From Aromatoleum buckelii (GTDB lineage: Bacteria; Pseudomonadota; Gammaproteobacteria; Burkholderiales; Rhodocyclaceae), in the NCBI RefSeq assembly GCF_012910785.2, contig NZ_WTVH02000008.1, forward strand, positions 806,001 to 870,000: a DNA stretch of 64,000 nt, read 5' to 3'. This document shows positions 18,605 through 28,221 of the stretch, one piece after another. How positions within the stretch are numbered: the stretch's first letter is position 1; each line of letters begins with the position of its first letter. Made by a program: the position numbers and the translations under genes. The notes below the pieces were generated by a model, which was given only the letters and a program-made list of their open reading frames with translations, did not search any database and had not been told where the DNA came from.

Positions 18605-19656
18605 CAGACGGTTCCGGCGGACGGGGCGAAGTGGCTCGGGGTGCCGATGGCGAGGCTGTCCAGCGCGTTCAGCACGCTCTCGGGCGTGACCTCGGTGAGG
18701 CAGCGCGTGTGGCCGAGCGGGCAGACCCGCGCGAAGCACGGCGAGCATTCGAGGCGCAGGTAGCGCACGACGACGCGGTCGGCGAGCGGCGGCGTGTGGT
18801 CCGGTGTCGACGAGCCGTACACCGCGACCAGCGGCCGATCGAGCGCCGCGGCGACGTGCATCAGGCCTGAATCGTTGCTGACCGCGGCCTCGCTCATCGC
18901 GAGCAGATCGACCGCGTCGGCGAGCTGGGTGCGGCCGCACAGGTTCACGACGCCGTCGCCGGCTGCCGCGACGATCTCGTCGCCGGCTGGCGCGTCCTTT
19001 GCCGAACCGAGCACCCACACCTGGTGGCCGCGGGTGACGAGCGCGCGCGCTAGCGCGGCGAAATGCGGCAGCGGCCATTGCTTGGCCGGGCCGTATTCGG
19101 CGCCCGGCATGAAGCTGATCGCTAGCCGCTCGGCCGTGAGCCCGTAGGCGGCGCGCAGCCGCGTCTGGTTCGCCGCATCGGCGACGAGGCGCGGGCGCGG
19201 CAGCGGCCGGGGCAAGGCGGCGCCGGCCGGCAGGCCGAGCGCGACGAAGCGCTGCACCGTCATCGGCAGCGCGGCCTTGTCGAGCGCGCGCAGGTCGTTG
19301 ACCAGGCCGTAACGCATCTCGCCGCGGAACGCGGTGCGGCGCGGGATGCCGGCAAAGAACGGCACGAGCGCGGATTTCAGCGAGCCGGGGAGGACGATCG
19401 CCTGGTCGTAGCGGGCCTGCGCGAGTTCGCGGCCGAGGCGCCAGCGCATGCCGAGGCCGAACTGGCCGTGGCCGAGCGGCATCGCGATGCCGCGTCGCAC
19501 TTCGGGCATGCGTTCGAGGATCGGCAGCGACCAGCCCGGCGCGAGCACGTCGATCGCGCACGCGCTTTCGGCCTGCAGGGTCATGAAGAGGCTCTGCGCC
19601 ATCACCATGTCCCCGACCCACGACGGCCCGACGACGAGAATCCGGCGAGTCGGCAT
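18604..19656 (-). CDS. waaF: ADP-heptose:LPS heptosyltransferase II
   Basis: Adds heptose II to heptose I of the inner core. The 350-residue GT9 enzyme begins RRILVVGPSWVGDMVMAQSL, exactly the WaaF style. The donor-binding part is SFMPGAEYGPAKQWPLPHFA, then SNDSGLMHVAAALDRPLVAV and YGSSTPDHTPPL. The Cys cluster LECSPCFARVCPLGHTRCL near the C-terminus is a known WaaF feature. Located between hldD and waaC with one-base TGATG overlaps at both ends. Confidence 0.95.
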   Translation of the reverse strand: MPTRRILVVGPSWVGDMVMAQSLFMTLQAESACAIDVLAPGWSLPILERMPEVRRGIAMPLGHGQFGLGMRWRLGRELAQARYDQAIVLPGSLKSALVPFFAGIPRRTAFRGEMRYGLVNDLRALDKAALPMTVQRFVALGLPAGAALPRPLPRPRLVADAANQTRLRAAYGLTAERLAISFMPGAEYGPAKQWPLPHFAALARALVTRGHQVWVLGSAKDAPAGDEIVAAAGDGVVNLCGRTQLADAVDLLAMSEAAVSNDSGLMHVAAALDRPLVAVYGSSTPDHTPPLADRVVVRYLRLECSPCFARVCPLGHTRCLTEVTPESVLNALDSLAIGTPSHFAPSAGTV

Positions 19657-20615
19657 CAGTCGCGCAGCGCGAGCCATTCCAGGTAGCGCGGCACGCCGAT
19701 TTCGACCGGCATGAACTCGCCCTCGTAGCCGGCCTGGCGCAGCGCCGTGATGTCGGCTTGCGTGTAGCTCTGGTAGCGGCCCCTCAGATGTTCCGGGAAC
19801 GCGATGTAGTCGATGCCGCCGCCGCCCGCGCTGCCCTTGTGCCAGCTCAGCGCGGCATGGGCGACTTCGTTGAAGCTCTGCGCGCGGCCGGTGCCGACGT
19901 TGAAGATACCGCGCACGCCGGGGTTGTCGAGCAGCCACAGGTTCACCGCGACGACGTCGTCGACGTGGATGAAGTCGCGCTGCTGCTCGCCGGGCCCGTA
20001 GCCGTCGGCGCCTTCGAACAGGCGCAGGCGGCCGCTGTCGTTCAGCTGGTTGTGGAAATGGTACGCGACGCTCGCCATGCTGCCTTTGTGCTGCTCGCGC
20101 GGACCGTAGACATTGAAGTAGCGCAGGCCGACGACCTGGCTGTCGATGCCCGCCGCGAACCTGCGCAGGTGGCAGTCGAACAGGAACTTGGAGTACGCGT
20201 ACATGTTCAGCGGACGCTCGAACTCGCGCGATTCGCGGAACGTCGGCCCCATGCCGTACACCGACGCCGACGACGCGTACAGCAGCGGCACCTTGCGGGC
20301 GACCGCCCAGGCAAGCAGCGCCTTCGTGTATTCGTAGTTCACCGCCATCACGAAGCGCCCATCCCACTCGGTCGTCGACGAGCACGCGCCTTCGTGGAAG
20401 ATCGCCTCGACCGGACCGAAGTCATCGTTCGCCTCGACGCGGCGCAGGAAATCGTCCTTGTCTATGTAGTCGCGGATGTCGGCGTCCGCGAGGTTCAGGC
20501 ACTTGTGCCCGTCGGTGAGGTCGTCGACGACGAGGATGTCCGTGATGCCGCGAGCGTTGAGCCCCTGCACGATGTTGCTGCCGATGAAGCCGGCGCCGCC
20601 TGTGACGATGATCAT
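19656..20615 (-). CDS. hldD: ADP-L-glycero-D-manno-heptose 6-epimerase
   Basis: NADP-dependent short-chain dehydrogenase-type epimerase that makes the L,D-heptose donor used by WaaC and WaaF. The 319-residue protein shows the Rossmann motif [10 protein letters not shown] at 5-14, the active-site region YASSASVYG and Y-A-Y-S-K, and the family-specific [20 protein letters not shown] and [13 protein letters not shown]. The ATG at 20615 has AGGAG eight bases upstream and overlaps the rfaE1 stop as ATGA. It sits second in the LPS-core operon. Confidence 0.96.
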   Translation of the reverse strand: MIIVTGGAGFIGSNIVQGLNARGITDILVVDDLTDGHKCLNLADADIRDYIDKDDFLRRVEANDDFGPVEAIFHEGACSSTTEWDGRFVMAVNYEYTKALLAWAVARKVPLLYASSASVYGMGPTFRESREFERPLNMYAYSKFLFDCHLRRFAAGIDSQVVGLRYFNVYGPREQHKGSMASVAYHFHNQLNDSGRLRLFEGADGYGPGEQQRDFIHVDDVVAVNLWLLDNPGVRGIFNVGTGRAQSFNEVAHAALSWHKGSAGGGGIDYIAFPEHLRGRYQSYTQADITALRQAGYEGEFMPVEIGVPRYLEWLALRD

Positions 20616-21613
20616 GTTTTCTCCTGAATGCGCCCGCTCAGCGTTGCGTCGGGACGGTCGGCTGGGATCGCTGCGCGCAGCGCGAAGTCGAGCTCGGCGG
20701 TGCTGACCGTTGCCGTGCCGAGCTTGCCGACGACGACGCCGGCAGCGAGGTTCGCGAACGCGGTCGCGTCGGCGAGGGGCAAGCCGCACGCGAGCCCGGC
20801 CCCGAGCACCGCGACAACGGTGTCGCCTGCACCGGTCACGTCGAACACGTCACGCGCCTGCGTCGGCAGGTTCAGTGGCGCCGTGTCTTTCTGCAGCAGC
20901 GTCATGCCGCGTTCGCTGCGCGTGATCAGCAGCGCGTCGAGCCCGAGCTTGTCGCGCAGCGCTTCGCCGCGCGACACCAGCGTCGCCTCGTCCGCACAAT
21001 GGCCGACCACCGCTTCGAACTCGCTGAGGTTCGGCGTGATGACGGTCGCGCCGGCGTAACGGCCGAAATCCGTGCCTTTCGGGTCGACCACGATCGCGAC
21101 CGCATGTTCGCGGGCGACGCGGATCAGCTGGCCGACCTGCGCGAGCGTGCCTTTGCCGTAGTCCGACAGCACGACCGCGGCACTGGCGTCGAGCGCATCC
21201 TCGAACGCCTGCTCGATGCCGGCGCTCTCGAGCATCGCGAAGCTGTCCTCGAAATCGAGCCGGATCAGCTGCTGGTGGCGGCTGATGACGCGCAGTTTCG
21301 TGATCGTCGGGTGCTGCGGCGCGTCGAGCAGGCGGCACACGACGCCGCCGCTGGCGAGCCGTTCGCGCAACAGCCGCGCCGCCTCGTCGCAGCCGACGAG
21401 CCCGACGAGCTCGGCCCGGGCGCCGAGCGAGGCCGCGTTCAGCGCGACGTTGCCGGCGCCGCCGGCGCGGAACTCGTCCCCTTCGACCTTGACGATCGGC
21501 ACCGGCGCTTCCGGCGAGATCCGCGTCGTCGAGCCGTGCCAGTAGCGGTCGAGCATCACGTCGCCGGCGACGAGGACGCGGCCTTTGGAGAAATCCGGCA
21601 GGGTGGGCGGCAT
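20612..21613 (-). CDS. rfaE1: D-glycero-beta-D-manno-heptose-7-phosphate kinase (single-domain RfaE1)
   Basis: PfkB/ribokinase-family kinase that adds the 1-phosphate in heptose donor synthesis. Motifs: [16 protein letters not shown], the substrate region [30 protein letters not shown], and the anion hole/catalytic base D-V-T-G-A-G-D-T from residue 258. At 333 residues it lacks the nucleotidyltransferase domain of bifunctional HldE, so a separate RfaE2 must lie elsewhere. The start at 21613 (MPPTLPDF) is more family-like than an ATG at 21652. First gene of the - strand LPS-core operon. Confidence 0.93.
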   Translation of the reverse strand: MPPTLPDFSKGRVLVAGDVMLDRYWHGSTTRISPEAPVPIVKVEGDEFRAGGAGNVALNAASLGARAELVGLVGCDEAARLLRERLASGGVVCRLLDAPQHPTITKLRVISRHQQLIRLDFEDSFAMLESAGIEQAFEDALDASAAVVLSDYGKGTLAQVGQLIRVAREHAVAIVVDPKGTDFGRYAGATVITPNLSEFEAVVGHCADEATLVSRGEALRDKLGLDALLITRSERGMTLLQKDTAPLNLPTQARDVFDVTGAGDTVVAVLGAGLACGLPLADATAFANLAAGVVVGKLGTATVSTAELDFALRAAIPADRPDATLSGRIQEKT

Positions 21614-21791
21614 GAGGCGGTAGGCGTCGCTAGCGTGTCGAAAAGGCCGCAATTATCCCACGAACGGCAGCGTCCGGCGTGCGCACGGGGCGGGCAGCCT
21701 CGTCGGGCGGGGAGCAAGGTCGGGCGGAAATGCCGTCGGATCGCCGCGCCGGCACGGCCGTACCGGCTCACGTTGCGTTGGCGGCCCGGTT

Positions 21792-22343
21792 TCAGCGGTT
21801 GAACCACTTCAGCACGACGCCCCAGTCCTCGATGTCGAGCCGTGTCGCGTGGCCGCACGCGAAGTCGAGCGAGAGCCAGCGCTGCGGCGGCAGGCCGAGC
21901 AGGTGGCCGGCGATCGCGCGCAGCGGCCCGCCGTGCGCGACGACGACGACCGGATCGGCGGCGCCGGGCGCGACGATTTCGTCGAGCCATTGCAGCACGC
22001 GTGCAGCCATGTCGCGCGCCGACTCGCCGCCGGGGGCGCAGAAGCCGAGCGGGTCCGTCACCCACACGTCCACCGCGTCGCCGAGCTCGGCGTACGGCTG
22101 CAGTTCCCAGGCGCCGAAGTGCATTTCCCGGAGCCGGTCGTCGAATACCGGCGTGCCCAGTTCGAGCGCGAGCAGGCGGGCGCGCGCGAGCGGGCTCGCA
22201 TGCAGTGCGTAGCGCGGCGGCAGCAGCGGCCGCAGGCGGGCGGCGACCGTCGCGGCGCATTCGGCGAGGCCGACGTCGGACTGGCCGTAGCAGATTCCTG
22301 CCGCGACGTCCGGCCGCGGGTGGCGGATCAGATGAAGTTCCAT
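21792..22343 (-). CDS. cobC: Alpha-ribazole phosphatase / histidine phosphatase (CobC)
   Basis: Predicted to remove the 5'-phosphate from alpha-ribazole-phosphate in the B12 lower-ligand branch. The 183-residue protein belongs to the phosphoglycerate-mutase-like family: catalytic L-I-R-H at 5-8 (with Pro instead of the common Gly next), the second Arg in [20 protein letters not shown], and the second His in [11 protein letters not shown]. The start overlaps the cobS end by 16 bases, and it is the last gene of the - strand cobalamin operon, which supports the CobC assignment over a general phosphatase. Confidence 0.85.
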   Translation of the reverse strand: MELHLIRHPRPDVAAGICYGQSDVGLAECAATVAARLRPLLPPRYALHASPLARARLLALELGTPVFDDRLREMHFGAWELQPYAELGDAVDVWVTDPLGFCAPGGESARDMAARVLQWLDEIVAPGAADPVVVVAHGGPLRAIAGHLLGLPPQRWLSLDFACGHATRLDIEDWGVVLKWFNR

Positions 22344-23098
22344 GCGGCGAGGATCCCGAGATAGCACGCGAGTTCGCTGCCCTGCTGTGCGGCGCCGAGG
22401 CAGTCGCCGGTGTAGCCGCCAAGGCGGCGGACGAACACGCGTGCGGCCCACAGGGTCGTCGCGACCACCGCGATGAGCGCGGCGAGCGCTTCGGCCGCGG
22501 CGAGCAGCGCCAGCGGGGCGAGGCCGAACACCGCCGCGACCGCGAGCTCGATCACGGACAGCCGGCGCGCGAGGGGCTTCGATTTCGCGCTGTCGTCGTC
22601 GCGCACGTACTGCAGCGTGTGGATCAGGCTCGTCGAAGCCAGCCGCGACAGCGGGTGCGCGGCGATCAGCGCCAATGCGACGTGCATGTCGCCGCGGGCG
22701 GCCAGTTCGACGAGCGCTGCGGCTTTCGCGAACAGCATCAGCACGAGGCCGACCGTGCCGTAGCTGCCGATGCGCGAGTCCTTCATGATCGTCAGCACCT
22801 GCAGCCGGTCCCACCCGCCGCCGAGCCCGTCGCACGCATCGGCCCAGCCGTCCTCGTGGAACGCGCCGGTCGCGCGGATCGTCACCGCCATCGACAGCAG
22901 CACCGCGAGCATCGGCGGCAGCAGCTGCACGAACGCGACATAGCTCGCCGCGCCGATCGCGCCGACGACCCAGCCGACGAGCGGGAAAAAGCGTGCGGCG
23001 TGATTGAGCCGCTCCGGCGACCACGGCACCCACGCCGGCACCGGCAGGCGGGTGAAGAAGCCGAGCGCGGTGAAGAAGAGTTCGAGCTGGTAACGCAC
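22328..23098 (-). CDS. cobS: Adenosylcobinamide-GDP ribazoletransferase
   Basis: Integral membrane enzyme that joins adenosylcobinamide-GDP and alpha-ribazole(-P) to make cobalamin (phosphate). The 256-residue protein has several hydrophobic spans and the family motifs [21 protein letters not shown] at 38-42, [19 protein letters not shown] (catalytic acidic cluster), [11 protein letters not shown] and [12 protein letters not shown]. It lies between cobT (15-base gap) and cobC (overlap). Confidence 0.95.
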   Translation of the reverse strand: MRYQLELFFTALGFFTRLPVPAWVPWSPERLNHAARFFPLVGWVVGAIGAASYVAFVQLLPPMLAVLLSMAVTIRATGAFHEDGWADACDGLGGGWDRLQVLTIMKDSRIGSYGTVGLVLMLFAKAAALVELAARGDMHVALALIAAHPLSRLASTSLIHTLQYVRDDDSAKSKPLARRLSVIELAVAAVFGLAPLALLAAAEALAALIAVVATTLWAARVFVRRLGGYTGDCLGAAQQGSELACYLGILAAWNFI

Positions 23099-23113
23099 CG
23101 GCCTGTGCGCGCT

Positions 23114-24157
23114 TCAGGCCGACTGGAGCTGGTCGTCGACGCCGGCCGAATCGAAGCTCGCCATGTCATTGAGGAAGTTTGCCGCCGCCTGCACCAGCGG
23201 GAACGCGAGCGCAGCGCCGGTGCCTTCGCCGAGGCGCAGGTCGAGCTCCATCAGCGGTTCGACGCGCAGATGGGCGAGCTGGGCAGTATGTCCCGGCTCT
23301 TTCGAGCGGTGCGCGAACACGCAATACGGCAGGATCGCCGGCGCGATCGCCTGCGCGACGAGCAGCGCGGAGGTCACGATGAAGCCGTCGATCAGCAGCG
23401 TCATGCGTTTTTCGGCCGCGCCGAGCATCGCGCCGACCATCATCGCGATCTCGAAGCCGCCGTATTCGGCGAGTGCGTCGAGCGTGTCGGCCGGACGGCC
23501 GCCGCGCGCGAGCGCCTGCGCGAGCAGCTTGTGCTTGCGCGCGAGGCCTGCGTCATCGAGGCCGGTGCCGCGGCCGGTCACGGTGGCCAGGTCGATGCCG
23601 GTGAGGCAGTGCGTCAGCAGCGACGCCGAAGCGGTGTTGCCGATGCCCATCTCGCCGAAACCTACGAGGTTGCAGCCGTTCCCGGCAAGCGCGTGCGCGA
23701 GTTCGCGGCCCCGCGCGAGCGCCGCGTCGCGCTGCTGCGCGCTCATTGCGGACGTCTCGATGTAGTTCGCGGTGCCGGGGGCGATTTTCGCGTCGACCAG
23801 CCCGTCGCGTCGGCCGAAGTCGTGGTTCACGCCGCTGTCGATGACGGTCAATGCCAGTTCGGTCTGTCGGCAGAACACGTTGACCGCGGCGCCGCCGGTG
23901 AGAAAATTCTCGACCATCTGCCACGTCACGTCTTGGGGAAACGCGGAGATTCCGGCACGCGCGGCGCCATGATCGCCGGCGAACACCAGGATGTGTGGCT
24001 GGCGGATCTGCGGCGCCGTGGTCTGCTGGATCAGGCCCAGCTGCAGCGCGAGCGCTTCGATCCGGCCGAGGGCGCCGAGCGGCTTGGTCTTGCGGTCGAT
24101 GCGGTGCTGGATCGCCGCCGTGAGGCCCGGGTCGGGCAGGGAAATCGCGAAGTCCAT
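23114..24157 (-). CDS. cobT: Nicotinate-nucleotide:dimethylbenzimidazole phosphoribosyltransferase
   Basis: Activates the lower ligand 5,6-dimethylbenzimidazole to alpha-ribazole-5'-phosphate using nicotinate mononucleotide. The 347-residue length is standard. Family motifs include [64 protein letters not shown] and the catalytic Glu in [15 protein letters not shown] near residue 311. Works directly with bluB (33140), which makes the base, and with cobS and cobC downstream. Confidence 0.96.
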   Translation of the reverse strand: MDFAISLPDPGLTAAIQHRIDRKTKPLGALGRIEALALQLGLIQQTTAPQIRQPHILVFAGDHGAARAGISAFPQDVTWQMVENFLTGGAAVNVFCRQTELALTVIDSGVNHDFGRRDGLVDAKIAPGTANYIETSAMSAQQRDAALARGRELAHALAGNGCNLVGFGEMGIGNTASASLLTHCLTGIDLATVTGRGTGLDDAGLARKHKLLAQALARGGRPADTLDALAEYGGFEIAMMVGAMLGAAEKRMTLLIDGFIVTSALLVAQAIAPAILPYCVFAHRSKEPGHTAQLAHLRVEPLMELDLRLGEGTGAALAFPLVQAAANFLNDMASFDSAGVDDQLQSA

Positions 24158-24234
24158 GAGGGTCGTGACAATGTCCTGAGGGAGCCGATCTTAGCACGGG
24201 GTCGGGGCGGGACCGGCGGGGCCGGCACGGTCCG

Positions 24235-25176
24235 TCAGGCCGCCGAAGCGGCCGGGTCCGCCTGCGGCGGAGGCAGATCCTTGGCACGCTTGGCGTGGCG
24301 CATCAGCCGGCCGGCGTGGCGCAGCAGCCCGTCGGCGTCGGTCCCGCCGTCCGGATAGATCGCGCAGCCGACCGAAGCGCCGAGGGTGAGCGCATGGCCG
24401 CGGGCTTCGAATTCCTGCGCCAGCGCAGTGGTCGCCGCGCTCGCGACACGCTGCACGTCCTGCGTGTCGAATACCTCTTCGAGCACGATGACGAATTCGT
24501 CACCGCCGGTGCGTGCGACCGTGTCCTGCTCGCGCACCAGGCCACGCAGCCGTGCTGCGGCGGCCTTCAGCACTTCGTCGCCGACCGCTTCGCCGAACGC
24601 GGCGTTCATGCCGTTGAAGTCGTCGATGTTGACCAGCACGACGGCGGTACGGCAGTTGTGCCGTTTCGAGCGCGTGATGGCGTGGGCGATGCGGTCGCCG
24701 AGCAGCAGGCGGTTCGCGAGTCCGGTCAGCGGATCGGTATGTGCGTTGTATTGCAGGCGATGCTCGGTTTCCTGCAGGCGCCGCGTCGCTGCTTCGAGTT
24801 CCTGGCTGCGCTGGGCGAGGCTGCGGGTCAGCGCCTCCCCGGATGCCTGCAACGTGCGGATCAGCTGGTCACGGCTCGCGAGGGCTTCCGCCTGAGCGCG
24901 CGCCTGTTCGCGTGCGAGCGACCGCCCGCGTGCGATGAGCGCGATCGACACCAACAGCACCGCGAGCGTGACGGCATAGAACGGGAGGCCGAGGTGAGCC
25001 GCTTCGAGGCATTCGACGAGCCGAGCTGCGGGGTCCGCCGCGCGCGCACCGGGCGGCGCTGCGAGCACGATGACAGCCGTGACGGCGGCGCCGCTTCGCC
25101 CCGGCGACCGGGACGCCCGGAGGTCGGAGTTGCTCTTCAGTCGCGCCGTACGATCCCGCATCATCCCTCCCGGCAA
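24235..25176 (-). CDS. GGDEF diguanylate cyclase with membrane anchor
   Basis: Predicted to make cyclic di-GMP. The 313-residue protein has a signal/hydrophobic N-terminal part (about 31-48), a transmembrane span (about 64-83), a Glu/Gln/Arg-rich predicted coiled coil (about 88-142) and a GGDEF domain starting near DPLTGLANRLLLGDRI. The active site is intact, G-G-D-E-F at 224-228, with the product-inhibition I-site R-E-Q-D at 215-218 exactly five residues upstream. A short periplasmic segment, about 15 residues, separates the hydrophobic parts. It sits in the same direction between cobU and cobT, an unexpected place for a signalling gene. Confidence 0.9.
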   Translation of the reverse strand: MPGGMMRDRTARLKSNSDLRASRSPGRSGAAVTAVIVLAAPPGARAADPAARLVECLEAAHLGLPFYAVTLAVLLVSIALIARGRSLAREQARAQAEALASRDQLIRTLQASGEALTRSLAQRSQELEAATRRLQETEHRLQYNAHTDPLTGLANRLLLGDRIAHAITRSKRHNCRTAVVLVNIDDFNGMNAAFGEAVGDEVLKAAAARLRGLVREQDTVARTGGDEFVIVLEEVFDTQDVQRVASAATTALAQEFEARGHALTLGASVGCAIYPDGGTDADGLLRHAGRLMRHAKRAKDLPPPQADPAASAA

Positions 25177-25315
25177 ACAAATCGTTACATGCGCTTATTG
25201 TATGAGGCGTTGCCCGCAGTGCCGTGTGAAAAAGGCGCGGCTCGGGCAACAAATCGAGCGGGACACTGTGAGCCCGGCGCGATGCGTCGCAGGAGGCAGC
25301 GGTGAGCACAGCGGT

Positions 25316-25861
25316 TCAGCCCTTCAGCGTCAGCGGCAGGCCGGCGACAACGAAAGTCACGCGCTCGCACCGTGCGGCGACCGACTGGTTGAGCCGTCCG
25401 GCCTCGTCGCGGAAAAGCCGCCCGAGTGGCGTCTCGGGCACCAGCCCGAGGCCGATCTCGTTGGCGACGAGCAGCACGTCGCCGGGCAGGCCGGGCAGGC
25501 AGTCGAGCAGTGCGGCGCGTTCGGTGAGCAGCCGCGGCAGGGCATCGGCGTCGAGCGCAGATGCCAGCGTGTCGGCGTCCCCCATCAGGTTCATCAGCCA
25601 CAGCGTCAGGCAATCGACGATGACGCAGCGCCCGGGCTGCGCTTCGCGGCGCAGCGCGTCGGCGAGCGCCAGCGGCGTCTCGACGGTGCGCCACGCGTCC
25701 GGCCGGTCCTGCTGGTGGCGGCGGATACGGGACGCCATTTCGTCGTCGAGCGCTTCGGCGGTGACGATCACGGTGACCGGCAGCCCGGACCCGAGCGCGA
25801 GGGTTTCGGCGTAACGGCTCTTGCCGGAGCGGGCGCCGCCGAGGATCAGGTGTGCGGGCAT
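25316..25861 (-). CDS. cobU: Adenosylcobinamide kinase / adenosylcobinamide-phosphate guanylyltransferase
   Basis: Bifunctional salvage enzyme that phosphorylates adenosylcobinamide and then adds GMP. The 181-residue protein begins HLILGGARSGKSRYAETLA, the P-loop. The other motifs are VTAEALDDEMASRIRRHQQD with the guanylylation-type His in RRHQ, VIVDCLTLWLMNLM and LLVANEIGLGLVPETPLGR. First gene of the - strand cobalamin operon and divergent from btuB; the space between holds the cobalamin riboswitch of the other strand. Confidence 0.95.
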   Translation of the reverse strand: MPAHLILGGARSGKSRYAETLALGSGLPVTVIVTAEALDDEMASRIRRHQQDRPDAWRTVETPLALADALRREAQPGRCVIVDCLTLWLMNLMGDADTLASALDADALPRLLTERAALLDCLPGLPGDVLLVANEIGLGLVPETPLGRLFRDEAGRLNQSVAARCERVTFVVAGLPLTLKG

Positions 25862-25947
25862 GGTGCGGATTGCGCGGCCTTCGCTGCGGGAAGTTGCGGA
25901 ACGCGCTATTATCCGCCCCGCATCCGGTTTCCGGGTGCAACGTGTTT

Positions 25948-26165
25948 CAGGTGCCCGAAGGCGAGTCTCGCTGACGGGTTAAACGGGAAACAGGTGCGCG
26001 AGAGCTTTTGAACCGCCTCGCAATGCCTGTGCTGCCCCCGCAACGGTAAGTGGACGCAAGGCGCATCCAACCGCCACTGGACGATCAGTCCGGGAAGGCG
26101 ATGCGACCGGTCCGGCATTCCATCGGGAACGCCGGCCAGCCCACGAGCCCGGATACCGGCCCGAA
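25948..26165 (+). promoter_or_regulatory. Cobalamin riboswitch upstream of btuB
   Basis: The conserved elements of the B12 (Cbl/AdoCbl) aptamer appear in order: CAGGTGCCCGAAGG, GGGAAACAGGTGCG, the B12-box TGCCCCCGCAACGGTAAG, CCACTGGACGATCAGTCCGG with GGGAAGGCG, and the closing GAGCCCGGATACCGGCC. The btuB start at 26308 lies about 140 bases downstream, enough for an expression platform. A TATTAT at 25907-25912 could be the -10 of its promoter. It should repress uptake and synthesis genes when cobalamin is plentiful. Confidence 0.93.
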
Positions 26166-26307
26166 CGCGAATTGGCTGAAGTGCTGCGGGGTGGCGGCGA
26201 CGGGTGCAGTTCTTCTGCGGCTCTCGACGTATTCCCTGTAGCGGCACTTCCTCGTGAAACATGCCACGGTGAGCGGGGACGCTACCGATGGCGCAGGGAG
26301 AATCCCG

Positions 26308-28155
26308 ATGAACATCCGCTTGTCGGCGGCCGCTGCCGCGGTTGCTGCCGCATTTCCGTTTGTTGTTTCCACTCCTGCATGGGCTGACGCCGAAGGCGAA
26401 ACCGTCGTCGTGACGGCGACGCGCACGGCGCGAACCATGTCCGACACACTGGCGTCGGTGAGCGTCGTGACGCGCGAGGACATCGAGGCGATGCAGGCGC
26501 GCTCGTCGCTCGACCTGCTGCGCGGGCTGCCCGGCATGTCGATCGGCAACAACGGCGGCCTCGGCAAGAACACCTCGATTTTCCTCCGCGGCACCGAGTC
26601 CGACCACGTGCTCGTGCTGATCGACGGCATCAAGGTCGGCTCGGCGACGTCCGGCGCGACGGCGATCCAGGACATTCCGGTGGAGCAGATCGAACGCATC
26701 GAAGTGGTCCGGGGGCCGCGCTCGGGCCTGTATGGTTCGGAGGCGATCGGCGGCGTGATCCAGATCTTCACGCGGCGCGGCGGCGGCCCGCTGACACCGA
26801 GCTTCAGCGCCGGCTTCGGCAGCGACAGGACGTGGCGTCTGGCGGCCGGGCTGTCCGGGGGCGGCGAGCAGACGTGGTTCAACGTCAGCGCCTCCGGGCT
26901 CGAGACCGATGGCTTCAATGCATGCTCCGGCAAGCCTTTCCCCGGCGGTGCCGGCTGTTTCACGACCGAACCGGATCGCGACGGCTACCGCAACGTCAGC
27001 GGTAGCGCACGGGCCGGACTGCGGCTGCCGGGCGGCGGCGAGCTCGACTTCAACTGGCTGCGCACCGACAGCGACAACGAGTTCGACGGGACGACCCAGA
27101 ACGAAGGTGAATCCAGGCAGGAGGTTTTCGGCGGCCGGCTGAAAGTGTCGCCGCTGGCCGCGTGGGACGTGAGCCTGTCGGCAGGGCTGAGCCGCGACCA
27201 TTCGGACAATTTCAAGGACGGCGTGTTTGCGAGCCGCTTCGAGAGCGACCGCGAAACGCTGTCGCTGCAGAACGACTTCCAGCTCGCCGCTGACCACGGC
27301 GTGACTCTCGGCTACGACTGGCAGAAGGACAAGGTGTCGAGCACGACGCCTTTCCCGGTGCGTTCGCGGGACAACGAAGGCCTGTTCATCCAATACCTCG
27401 GCGAAGTCGGCGCGCAGACGTGGCAGATTTCCGGGCGCGCCGACGACAACGAGCAGTTCGGCGTGCACCGCACCGGCAGCGTCGCGTGGGGTTATGAATT
27501 CAACCGCGAGCTGAATGTCTTCGCGTCGTACGGTACCGCCTTCAAGGCGCCGACGTTCAACGAACTCTACTTCCCGTTCTTCGGTAACCCGGACCTCGAG
27601 CCGGAGACCGCACGCAATATTGAAGTCGGGCTGAGCGGCGAGGCCGGGTGGGGCAGGTGGTCGACGAGCGTTTATCGGATGCGTGTCGAAGACCTGATTG
27701 CGTTCGATGCGGCGCTCGGCCTGCCGAACAACATCGATTCGGCGCTGATCACCGGACTCGAAGGCACGCTCGGCACGCAGCTGCTCGGTTGGGACGTCAA
27801 TGCGAGCGTGACGCTGCTCGATCCGGAGAACCGCGCGAGCGGCGCGAACCGCGGCAATGTCCTGCCGCGCCGCGCCGAGCAGAGTGCGCGAATCGACATC
27901 GATCGGGGATTCGGGTCGCTGCGCGTGGGGGCGAGCCTGCTTGCGGCGGGGCGGCGATATGATGACGTCGCCAACACGCGCCGGCTCGGCGGCTACGGCA
28001 CGCTCGACCTGCGCGCCGAATACGCATTCCACCGCGACTGGCGTGTCCAGGCGCGGGTCGAAAACGTTTTCGACAAGGATTACGAGACCGCGTCGTTCTT
28101 CAACCAACAGGGCCGCGGCGCGTTCGTCACGGTCCGATACGAGCCGAAGCGTTAA
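26308..28155 (+). CDS. btuB: TonB-dependent cobalamin receptor (BtuB type)
   Basis: Outer-membrane 22-strand receptor of 615 residues. A signal peptide ends at about residue 26 (STPAWA), the TonB box is E-T-V-V-V-T-A at 31-37, and the plug domain includes LRGLPGMSIGNNGGLGKNTS and VEVVRGPRSGLYGSEAIGG-like sequence. The barrel ends with a terminal aromatic-type strand (FVTVRYEPKR). The ATG at 26308 is favoured by GGGAG eight bases upstream; an in-frame start at 26254 would precede the signal peptide. Cobalamin is inferred from the upstream riboswitch and the downstream btuCD and cobO. Confidence 0.93.
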   Translation: MNIRLSAAAAAVAAAFPFVVSTPAWADAEGETVVVTATRTARTMSDTLASVSVVTREDIEAMQARSSLDLLRGLPGMSIGNNGGLGKNTSIFLRGTESDHVLVLIDGIKVGSATSGATAIQDIPVEQIERIEVVRGPRSGLYGSEAIGGVIQIFTRRGGGPLTPSFSAGFGSDRTWRLAAGLSGGGEQTWFNVSASGLETDGFNACSGKPFPGGAGCFTTEPDRDGYRNVSGSARAGLRLPGGGELDFNWLRTDSDNEFDGTTQNEGESRQEVFGGRLKVSPLAAWDVSLSAGLSRDHSDNFKDGVFASRFESDRETLSLQNDFQLAADHGVTLGYDWQKDKVSSTTPFPVRSRDNEGLFIQYLGEVGAQTWQISGRADDNEQFGVHRTGSVAWGYEFNRELNVFASYGTAFKAPTFNELYFPFFGNPDLEPETARNIEVGLSGEAGWGRWSTSVYRMRVEDLIAFDAALGLPNNIDSALITGLEGTLGTQLLGWDVNASVTLLDPENRASGANRGNVLPRRAEQSARIDIDRGFGSLRVGASLLAAGRRYDDVANTRRLGGYGTLDLRAEYAFHRDWRVQARVENVFDKDYETASFFNQQGRGAFVTVRYEPKR

Positions 28156-28221
28156 GCTCCGGGAATCCCCGGCGGGGCAGCGACTCAGCGATCCCGCCGG
28201 GGCCAGGAGTTCGGCAAGCAC

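Noticed and set aside
25909-28221. 770-codon - strand frame opposite btuB and its riboswitch
   Set aside because: Antisense to btuB and crossing the aptamer; composition of a shadow.
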